From assembly GCA_020252385.1 (NCBI GenBank), contig JADCDC010000035.1:1-6429 (forward strand): a DNA stretch of 6,429 nucleotides, in the 5' to 3' direction. Every line of letters begins with the position of its first letter. Position 1 is the first letter of the stretch. This DNA comes from Aestuariivirga sp. Lineage in GTDB: Bacteria > Pseudomonadota > Alphaproteobacteria > Rhizobiales > Aestuariivirgaceae. The notes beneath the pieces were generated by a model, which saw only the letters and a program-made list of their open reading frames with translations, had not been told where the DNA came from and searched no databases. Position numbers and translations under genes: made by a program. Positions 1-4,340 of this stretch are shown here, in pieces.

Positions 1-279
1 CAGCATGTCCGGCAGGATGCCAGGATAATCCTTCGGGTCCGGCGCGATCTCGGCGAAGGTCACGTAATCGGTTTCAGCCACGAAACGCGAAAATTCACGG
101 TTGGTGACCGGTGTCGCGTCGATCCAGAAGCCATCGACACGCACCCGGTGAGCAGGCTTTTCTTCCGGGTAATGCCGGTCGGAACCCATGACGAACTCGC
201 CACCGGGCACGAACACCATGCCGGAGGAGGAGGCGCCCACGCGGGACGCTTGCGCTGTTGCCGTTTCAGTCAGGGTCAT
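1..279 (-). CDS. Formylglycine-generating enzyme (SUMF1/FGE-sulfatase) family protein, N-terminal part only
   Basis: The reverse strand encodes 93 residues that run off the left edge with no stop. The segment MVFVPGGEFVMGSDRHYPEE (residues 21-40), followed by HRVRVDGFWIDATPVTN (44-60) and an FAEIAPDPKDYPG stretch, is the usual opening of the SUMF1/FGE fold. Family members either oxidise a cysteine of sulfatases to formylglycine, or act in other roles such as non-heme iron or C-type-lectin-like enzymes. The catalytic cysteines lie in the missing C-terminal part, so true FGE activity cannot be judged. No signal peptide is obvious. I chose the ATG at 279; in-frame ATGs at 297 and 300 would add six or seven glycine-rich residues, and no start has a strong Shine-Dalgarno. 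The gene lies 83 bases downstream of the DUF5655 gene on the same strand. No sulfatase with a C/SxPxR motif is visible in the window. Confidence 0.9.
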   Translation of the reverse strand, partial: MTLTETATAQASRVGASSSGMVFVPGGEFVMGSDRHYPEEKPAHRVRVDGFWIDATPVTNREFSRFVAETDYVTFAEIAPDPKDYPGILPDML

Positions 280-362
280 GCCGCCGCCCGGGCACATCAT
301 TCAACACAGAATGGGTCAGCCTATAGCATGTCACAATTGTGGCGGCTACATCGCCACCTGCA
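280..362. other. Short intergenic gap
   Basis: This 83-base gap separates the stop of the DUF4287/DUF5655 gene from the start of the FGE-family gene, both on the minus strand. I see no convincing hairpin with a T-tract and no consensus promoter. An AT-richer patch around 320-340 (containing acaattgtgacatgctatag on the minus strand) could hold a weak promoter for the FGE-family gene, but the match is poor. The two genes may therefore be transcribed together or separately. Confidence 0.4.
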
Positions 363-929
363 TCAACCGGCGGGGCGGCCGGCGGCCGCGCGCAGATGGG
401 CCAGTGCAGTATCGATGTCGGAGTCCGAACCGACCTCCAGAAGCAGCGTGAACCGATCACTGCCGCCCAGACGCGGCGCGGGCGCAAGCGGGGCCAGGCG
501 AGCGTCCTGTGCGATCAATGCAAAGCAGATGACGGCTTGGGACTTGATCGGCCGCGCAGCGACCGCGAACTGGACCGGCGCACCAAGGCCCACATAGCTC
601 TTGCGGGACATGAGCTGAAGATTCGGCACATCGGCTGCAAGGGCGGAAAGGATGCGCTGCAGCATGGCTGCACCCCGCTCTCCGAGAACGGTCACGACCG
701 GCACTGCATCGCTCTTGCTGTGGCTCGGTTCCTTCCACTTGCGGACGATGATCTGCGCGGTGACGTGGCCAAGGCCATGCTCTGCCTTGAGCCACGCCAC
801 AGCGGCCGCGGGCTTTTCGAAAGGAGGTGCGCTTTCCAGAAGGCCAATCCAGTGATCGAGGCCCTTGCCGGTCCTTTGGGCCAAGTTGGCAAGGACGGCG
901 GCGTCCATTTCCGAAGGACTTAGCGCCAT
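363..929 (-). CDS. DUF4287-DUF5655 domain protein
   Basis: This 188-residue protein has two parts. Residues about 8-65 (NLAQRTGKGLDHWIGLLES through GLGHVTAQIIV) match the DUF4287 pattern, a small helical domain. Residues about 75-185, with the KSYVGLGAPVQFAVA stretch in the middle, match DUF5655. Neither domain has an assigned biochemical function that I can state. The protein looks soluble and cytoplasmic, with no signal peptide or membrane segment. I chose the ATG at 929 because it follows a GGAG on the minus strand by 7 bases and gives the normal N-terminus of the family. The open frame continues upstream to 1304, but only as a shadow of the AHSA1 gene. The start overlaps the end of the AHSA1 gene by 10 bases, which suggests translational coupling. 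It is the last gene of the ArsR-AHSA1 operon. Confidence 0.88.
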   Translation of the reverse strand: MALSPSEMDAAVLANLAQRTGKGLDHWIGLLESAPPFEKPAAAVAWLKAEHGLGHVTAQIIVRKWKEPSHSKSDAVPVVTVLGERGAAMLQRILSALAADVPNLQLMSRKSYVGLGAPVQFAVAARPIKSQAVICFALIAQDARLAPLAPAPRLGGSDRFTLLLEVGSDSDIDTALAHLRAAAGRPAG

Positions 930-1354
930 GCCGTTGCTCCAGCAGGCTGGGGCGCGGACAACTGGCCGGGCAGCTTCTTCTCCAAGAGGCCCTTCCAGCC
1001 AAATCCGAGCACGAGGCGCGGGATGATGTTGGAAAGTCCGCCAAAGCCCGTGTGCCGCAGGGTCAGGCGCGTGCCTTCCGCCGTTTCTGCGAGATCGAAG
1101 CTCACGCGCGTGTCGAGCGGGCCGCCGCGCCAGCTGATGACAAGCCGCTCCGGCGGGGAAAGCTCGAGCACCTCGCAGTGGATGGTGCCATCGAAACCCG
1201 GGGCGGGTTTCGTCCTGAAGGTGAAGCGATGACCGATCTCCGGGCGGAAGTCGTTCGGCATGAGCCAGGCCGCAAGCTGTGCGCTGTCGGTCAGGGCATT
1301 CCACACAGAATCGCGCGGGAATTTCAGCATACGTACGATTTCGATATCCTTCAT
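920..1354 (-). CDS. AHSA1/SRPBCC-domain protein
   Basis: This 144-residue protein belongs to the SRPBCC (START/Bet v1-like) superfamily, AHSA1-like branch. The N-terminal strand and helix (IEIVRMLKFPRDSVWNALTD, LAAWLMP, residues 5-32) are typical. So are the middle strands (FDGTIHCEVLELSPPERLVISW, 54-75), the TRLTLRHTGF strand (94-103) and the long C-terminal helix ending LLEKKLPGQL. The fold makes a deep cavity for hydrophobic ligands; the natural ligand is unknown here. The ATG overlaps the stop of the ArsR gene in an ATGA arrangement, so translation is probably coupled. Its 3' end overlaps the next gene by 10 bases. An ArsR-family repressor directly followed by an AHSA1 protein is a common pairing in proteobacteria and actinobacteria, and suggests the two are expressed together under the repressor. 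Confidence 0.93.
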   Translation of the reverse strand: MKDIEIVRMLKFPRDSVWNALTDSAQLAAWLMPNDFRPEIGHRFTFRTKPAPGFDGTIHCEVLELSPPERLVISWRGGPLDTRVSFDLAETAEGTRLTLRHTGFGGLSNIIPRLVLGFGWKGLLEKKLPGQLSAPQPAGATAWR

Positions 1355-1695
1355 TTCGCGCGCGTTCCCTTGCTCTTCATGCGCGAAAGGTGATTCTCGA
1401 GGGCGTCCAGCCGGCCGGTCCAGAATGCCTCATACTTCGCGATCCATTCGGCAACGCCGCGCAGCTCCGCGGGGCGCACGCTGTAGAAGGTGCGCCTTCC
1501 CTCCGACCGCGCATCGACGAGACCCGCGAGGCGAAGTACCTGCATGTGCTGGGACACCGAGGGCTGCGCGATGCCCAGATCATCCGCGAGGAAGCCCACC
1601 GTGCGCTCCTGGCCAAGCATGAGGTCGAGCATGCGCCGGCGGTTGGGGTCGGCAATCGCCCGGAAGGGATCCTGGTTTGGAGAAACTTGGGTCAT
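1351..1695 (-). CDS. ArsR/SmtB-family winged-helix transcriptional repressor
   Basis: This 114-residue regulator has the ArsR winged-helix fold. DPFRAIADPNRRRMLDLML (9-27) forms the first helices. TVGFLADDLGIAQPSVSQHM (32-51) is the helix-turn-helix, with SVSQHMQVLRLAGLV (46-60) as recognition helix. The SEGRRTFYSV segment (64-73) is the wing. The protein contains no cysteine, so it lacks the thiolate metal sites of ArsR/SmtB/CadC metal sensors and is unlikely to sense arsenic or cadmium that way. I chose the ATG at 1695. In-frame upstream starts at 1719 and 1800 fall at or beyond the promoter: the -10 box ends at 1723, so transcription should begin near 1716. No good Shine-Dalgarno precedes 1695, and a near-leaderless start at 1719 is possible. 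It is the first gene of a three-gene operon and probably represses itself through the palindrome in its promoter. Confidence 0.93.
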   Translation of the reverse strand: MTQVSPNQDPFRAIADPNRRRMLDLMLGQERTVGFLADDLGIAQPSVSQHMQVLRLAGLVDARSEGRRTFYSVRPAELRGVAEWIAKYEAFWTGRLDALENHLSRMKSKGTRAK

Positions 1696-1722
1696 GGAGT
1701 TGGTATCTTGCGCAACCATAAT

Positions 1723-1751
1723 ATCATATAGGTGATCACCTATCATGTCAA
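1723..1751 (-). promoter_or_regulatory. Sigma-70-type promoter of the ArsR operon
   Basis: On the minus strand a perfect -35 box TTGACA (1746-1751) and a -10 box TATGAT (1723-1728, one mismatch to TATAAT) are separated by exactly 17 bases. Transcription would start near 1716, giving a leader of about 20 bases before the ATG at 1695. This is a strong match to the housekeeping consensus. That suits a promoter which is normally held shut by a repressor. Confidence 0.8.
1728..1743. promoter_or_regulatory. Palindromic operator, probable ArsR-family repressor site
   Basis: ATAGGTGATCACCTAT is a perfect 16-bp inverted repeat. It fills most of the spacer between the -35 and -10 boxes of the ArsR-operon promoter and touches the -10 box. 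A dimeric winged-helix repressor bound here would block RNA polymerase. The position immediately upstream of an ArsR-family gene makes autoregulation the simplest reading; binding itself is inferred. Confidence 0.78.
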
Positions 1752-1819
1752 CGGCATCGGCCGCGCCACGTCCCATCGAACGCCGCACCGCCGTCCGCAT
1801 TCACACCTTCGTGAAGCCC

Positions 1820-1844
1820 GTAACAATCGCGGCTCCGGAGCGAA
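1820..1844 (+). promoter_or_regulatory. Putative ECF sigma-factor promoter of the buf operon
   Basis: GTAAC (1820-1824) and CGAA (1841-1844) are separated by 16 bases. A GTAAC-type -35 box with a CGAA-type -10 box at this spacing resembles promoters of alphaproteobacterial ECF sigma factors. In Caulobacter the bufferin genes are known to be controlled by the ECF factor SigF. The predicted start would fall near 1851, giving a leader of about 45 bases. No housekeeping promoter is evident in the same stretch. Neither a sigma factor nor an anti-sigma gene is present in the window, so the cognate factor would have to be encoded elsewhere. Confidence 0.55.
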
Positions 1845-1885
1845 CTGACTTGTGAAGGATCGCAATGAGCGCCTTCAGGTCTGAC

Positions 1886-1891
1886 AAGGAG
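1886..1891 (+). promoter_or_regulatory. Ribosome binding site that sets the bufA start
   Basis: AAGGAG lies 6 bases before the ATG at 1898. It directly abuts the ATG at 1892 and lies downstream of the ATG at 1865, so it supports 1898 as the real start. The resulting protein begins with a normal-length signal peptide. Confidence 0.75.
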
Positions 1892-1897
1892 ATGAAC

Positions 1898-2203
1898 ATG
1901 ACCGAGAAGTCCAACAGCCTTTGCCTCGCCGCCTCGCTCGCCTGTGTGCTGAGTGTGCTGGCCATCACCCCCGTCCAGGCGCAGGACATGGAGAAGTGCT
2001 ACGGCGTCGCCACGGCGGGAAAGAATGATTGCGCGGCCGGGCCGGGAACGACCTGCGCCGGCACCTCGAAGGTCGACTATCAGGGCAATGCCTGGAAATA
2101 CGTCCCGAAGGGCACCTGCACCTCCATGGAACTGCCCGCACAGGGCGACGGCGCGCCGCGCCAGGGTTCGCTGGAGCCGCTCACCCGCGACGTTCCGGCC
2201 TGA
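1898..2203 (+). CDS. bufA: Bufferin precursor, DUF2282/BufA1 family periplasmic metallophore
   Basis: This 101-residue precursor starts with a Sec signal peptide: basic start, hydrophobic core at about residues 8-24, and a VQA cleavage site after residue 28. The mature part has four cysteines, C34 (MEKCYGVA), C45 (KNDCAAGPG), C53 (TTCAGTS) and C74 (PKGTCTS). Between them lies the family motif TSKVDYQGNAWKYVPKGTC (56-74). In studied bufferins an MNIO enzyme converts some of the core cysteines to thiooxazole groups, and the exported peptide chelates copper in the periplasm. All four core cysteines are kept, so this precursor looks functional. After C74 the protein carries a 27-residue Pro/Gly/acidic tail (ELPAQGDGAPRQGSLEP and onward) that seems longer than usual. 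It is the first gene of the buf operon, with a hairpin following its stop. The high match to the family makes the call secure; metal preference is inferred. Confidence 0.94.
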   Translation: MTEKSNSLCLAASLACVLSVLAITPVQAQDMEKCYGVATAGKNDCAAGPGTTCAGTSKVDYQGNAWKYVPKGTCTSMELPAQGDGAPRQGSLEPLTRDVPA

Positions 2204-2220
2204 TCGCCCCATCGATTGCC

Positions 2221-2246
2221 GGGGGCGCGGGTGAGCCGGCGCCCCC
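2221..2246 (+). terminator. GC-rich stem-loop between bufA and bufB, possible attenuator or mRNA stabiliser
   Basis: GGGGGCGC (2221-2228) pairs perfectly with GCGCCCCC (2239-2246) across a 10-base loop. It begins 17 bases after the bufA stop and ends 28 bases before the bufB start. No T-tract follows, so it is not a classic intrinsic terminator. A hairpin here could protect the 3' end of a short bufA transcript, or cause partial termination, giving more precursor than enzyme. Partial termination and stabilisation are both inferred. Confidence 0.6.
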
Positions 2247-2274
2247 ACCACCTGCCAAACGCAAGGCGCCTCAC

Positions 2275-3123
2275 ATGTCCCATCTGCCAGCCGCTGCCGG
2301 TGTCGGCTTCAAGCCGGAGCACTTCACCGCCATCAGATCTGACGGCGGCAAGATCGGCTTCTTCGAGGTTCATGCCGAAAACTACATGGGTGCCGGAGGC
2401 CTGCCCCATGCCCAGCTCTCGGCACTGCGTGCCGATCATGCGATTTCCATCCATGGCGTCGGGCTGTCGATCGGCGGTGCCGAGGGGCTGGACGCGAACC
2501 ACCTCGCGCGCCTCCGCAGCCTGTGCGACCGCTATGAGCCGGAGAGCTTCTCCGAGCACCTCGCCTGGTCAAGCCATGGCGCGGACTATCTGAACGCCCT
2601 GCTGCCGCTGCCCTACACCGAAGAGACCCTCGCCACCGTGGTTGCGCATGTCGATGAAGTTCAGAATGCGCTGGCGCGCCGGATCCTGCTTGAAAACCCC
2701 TCGACCTACCTGCTGTTCGCCCAGTCCACCATCCCTGAAGTGGAATTCCTCGGCGAGGTGGCGCGCCGTACGGGCTGCGGGCTCCTGCTGGACGTCAACA
2801 ATGTTCAGGTCTCGGCCGTCAATCACCGCACCGACCCGCAGCGCTACATCGCAGCATTCCCCTTGCACCTGGTTGGTGAGATCCATCTGGGCGGCCATGC
2901 CGAGGAAGCCCTGCCCTCAGGCCCCCTGCTGATCGATGCGCATGGAACGCCGGTCGCCGATCCGGTGTGGGACCTTTACAGCCAGGTGATCCGGCAGGCA
3001 GGCCCTCTTCCGACGCTGGTCGAGTGGGACAATGACGTACCCGATTGGCCGACACTCGCGGCCGAAGCCGCGCGCGCCGAGGCCATTCTCAGACAGGAGG
3101 CAGACCGCCTTGTCGCCGCATAG
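2275..3123 (+). CDS. bufB: MNIO-family (DUF692) bufferin-modifying iron enzyme BufB
   Basis: This 282-residue protein is a multinuclear non-heme iron-dependent oxidative enzyme with the TIM-barrel fold of the MbnB/TglH/BufB group. Visible conserved segments are FFEVHAENYM (29-38), SIHGVGLSIG (58-67, H60), SEHLAW (93-98), LLENPSTYL (138-146, E140/N141), LLDVNNVQVSAVNH (171-184, D173, H184), GEIHLGGH (201-208, E202, H204) and LVEWDNDVP (249-257). These contain the His, Asp and Glu residues expected to hold the iron cluster, and none appears lost. Its predicted task is oxidation of core cysteines of BufA in the cytoplasm before export, with BufC as partner. The ATG at 2275 gives the normal family N-terminus (AAAGVGFKPEHF). 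The frame is open upstream to 2029, but that part only shadows bufA and the hairpin. Its end overlaps bufC by 14 bases. Confidence 0.96.
   Translation: MSHLPAAAGVGFKPEHFTAIRSDGGKIGFFEVHAENYMGAGGLPHAQLSALRADHAISIHGVGLSIGGAEGLDANHLARLRSLCDRYEPESFSEHLAWSSHGADYLNALLPLPYTEETLATVVAHVDEVQNALARRILLENPSTYLLFAQSTIPEVEFLGEVARRTGCGLLLDVNNVQVSAVNHRTDPQRYIAAFPLHLVGEIHLGGHAEEALPSGPLLIDAHGTPVADPVWDLYSQVIRQAGPLPTLVEWDNDVPDWPTLAAEAARAEAILRQEADRLVAA
3095..3100 (+). promoter_or_regulatory. Ribosome binding site for the TTG start of bufC
   Basis: AGGAGG is a full Shine-Dalgarno match inside the 3' end of bufB, 9 bases before the TTG at 3110. No ATG or GTG in the bufC frame fits it. It decides the start in favour of TTG. 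Confidence 0.72.
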
Positions 3124-3862
3124 TGATATCCTCTCGGTCTTCCGGAACGCCCTGAACGGCGGCGGCTTGCCGCCGGATCTGGTGTTGGGTGCAGCGGACG
3201 AGGCCGCCCGGCGCCTCGCGGTCTACCAGAACAATGTGGCCCACAGCCTGATCGAGGCGTTGGCCGCGCGCTTTCCCGTCATCCGCCGTCTCGTGGGATC
3301 TGATTTCTTCGCCGCTCTCGCCAGATGCTACATCGAGGCGGACGGTCCGCGGAGCCCCGTGCTGGCGGAATGGGGCGAGAGCTTTGCAGAGTTCCTGTCC
3401 ACCTTTCCGCCGCTTGCCTCCTACCCCTACATGGCGGATGTCGCGCGGATCGAGTTTGCCCGCGGCCGCGCCTTCCACGCTGCGGACGCGCTGCCCATCG
3501 ATCCCGCCTGGTTCTCCGCGCAAGACCCGTGGTCGGCGCGGCTCGACCTTCATCCTTCGGTGCATGTGCTGCGGCTTGAACATCCCGCCGTCTCGATCTG
3601 GGAGAGGAACCAGCCCGGAGGCGAGCAGGTCACTCTGCCCGCTGGCGGCGAGATCGCGCTGATCCTTCGCGACCGCAGCTTCGACGTGCCGGTCCGCGCA
3701 ATCTCTCCTGGCGATGCGGCGCTGATCGAGGCGCTGCGGGAGGGAGACAGCCTTGGCAGCGCCGCGGGCCGCGCCAGGAGTGCAGAGCCCGATCACGATC
3801 CCCGGGACATTCTCATCCACCTCATGCGCCAGGGCGCACTCATCACACCGGAGCAAACGTAA
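3110..3862 (+). CDS. bufC: DUF2063-family MNIO partner protein BufC
   Basis: This 250-residue protein matches the HvfC/BufC family, whose members accompany MNIO enzymes and present the precursor peptide to them. The N-terminal helical DUF2063 domain (about 5-100) includes RLAVYQNNV (35-43), AARFPVIRRLVGSDFF (52-67) and CYIEADGP. A linker follows with YPYMADVARIEFARGRAFHAAD (105-126), the family signature. The C-terminal part (about 135-250) is likely the peptide-recognition (RRE-like) portion. I chose TTG at 3110 because it has a strong ribosome binding site and gives the typical SPHSDILSVFRNAL opening. An ATG at 3032 in the same frame would add 26 unlikely residues inside bufB. The start lies within bufB and the stop TAA shares one base with the bufD ATG, so translation of the enzyme genes is probably coupled. 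Confidence 0.93.
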   Translation: MSPHSDILSVFRNALNGGGLPPDLVLGAADEAARRLAVYQNNVAHSLIEALAARFPVIRRLVGSDFFAALARCYIEADGPRSPVLAEWGESFAEFLSTFPPLASYPYMADVARIEFARGRAFHAADALPIDPAWFSAQDPWSARLDLHPSVHVLRLEHPAVSIWERNQPGGEQVTLPAGGEIALILRDRSFDVPVRAISPGDAALIEALREGDSLGSAAGRARSAEPDHDPRDILIHLMRQGALITPEQT

Positions 3863-4311
3863 TGCGCAAGGCACTCGCACACCTCAACAGCTATGCGAAC
3901 CGAATCCCCGCTGACCTTGTGGCGCTGGGGCTCAGGGTGTTTCCCGCATTGGTGTTCCTGCAATCCGGCCAGACGAAAGTCGAGGGCCTCGCGATCAAGG
4001 ATTCCACGTGGTTCCTGTTCGAACACGAATATGCACTGCCTCTCATCCCATCCGATGTGGCGGCCGTGCTGGCGACTGTCGCCGAACATCTGTTCCCGGC
4101 TCTCTTGATCGTGGGCCTGCTGACACGGGTCTCCGCCCTGGGCCTTCTCGCCATGACAGCCGTGATACAGATCTTCGTCTACCCCAGCGCTTGGATGACT
4201 CACGGCCTGTGGGCTGCCGCCCTCCTCGCCGTCGTGGCTTATGGACCAGGCCGCTGGTCGCTCGATCACCTTCTGGGCCTCGATCCCGTGAGCAAGGCAA
4301 AGCCTGCCTGA
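3862..4311 (+). CDS. bufD: DoxX-family membrane protein BufD
   Basis: This 149-residue protein has four predicted membrane helices, at about residues 17-35, 65-86, 90-107 and 114-134. This matches the DoxX family that commonly ends bufferin operons. Family features are GLRVFPALVFLQSGQTKVEGL (23-43), AEHLFPALLIVGLLTRVSAL (74-93), the IQIFVYP motif (102-108) and WMTHGLWAAALLAVVAYGPGRWSLDHLL (111-138). Its molecular role in bufferin clusters is not settled; a redox or export-related role in the inner membrane is possible. The ATG shares one base with the bufC stop, and GGAG lies 8 bases upstream. It is the last gene of the operon, and the converging AlkP-family gene ends only 29 bases downstream. 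Confidence 0.92.
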   Translation: MRKALAHLNSYANRIPADLVALGLRVFPALVFLQSGQTKVEGLAIKDSTWFLFEHEYALPLIPSDVAAVLATVAEHLFPALLIVGLLTRVSALGLLAMTAVIQIFVYPSAWMTHGLWAAALLAVVAYGPGRWSLDHLLGLDPVSKAKPA

Positions 4312-4340
4312 CGTTCGCCCCGGCCAAGACCGCACGCGCT

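Larger units (their letters stand above)
1752..1897. other. Divergent control region between the ArsR operon and bufA
   Basis: With the ArsR promoter, this stretch makes up the 202-base space between the ArsR start (1695) and the bufA start (1898). Bases 1752-1819 hold no gene I can support. Bases 1820-1844 hold a putative ECF promoter for the buf operon, and 1845-1897 would be its leader, ending in a good ribosome binding site. Confidence 0.5.

Noticed and set aside
148..923. Plus-strand open frames opposite the FGE-family and DUF5655 genes
   Set aside because: They are antisense to recognised proteins and have shadow-like composition.
930..1304. Upstream extension of the DUF4287/DUF5655 frame on the minus strand, which would make a 313-residue protein
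   Set aside because: It lies in another frame of the well-recognised AHSA1 gene and has low-complexity, Arg/Ala-rich composition. The ATG at 929 with GGAG upstream gives the family N-terminus.
1351..2203. The ArsR-family protein as the metal-responsive regulator of the buf operon
   Set aside because: It is cysteine-free, its palindrome is confined to its own promoter, and the buf genes have a separate ECF-like promoter about 80 bases away with no second copy of the palindrome.
1748..2251. Minus-strand open frame opposite bufA
   Set aside because: It is antisense to a clearly recognised bufferin precursor, and its sequence is typical of GC-rich shadow frames.
2029..2274. Longer N-terminus for BufB
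   Set aside because: The extra segment reads through bufA and the intergenic hairpin in another frame; homologues begin near the GVGFKPEHF segment.
4295..4309. Small hairpin (AGGCA / TGCCT) near the end of bufD, considered as a bidirectional terminator for bufD and the AlkP-family gene
   Set aside because: The stem is only 5 bp, lies inside bufD and is not followed by a T-tract on either strand.
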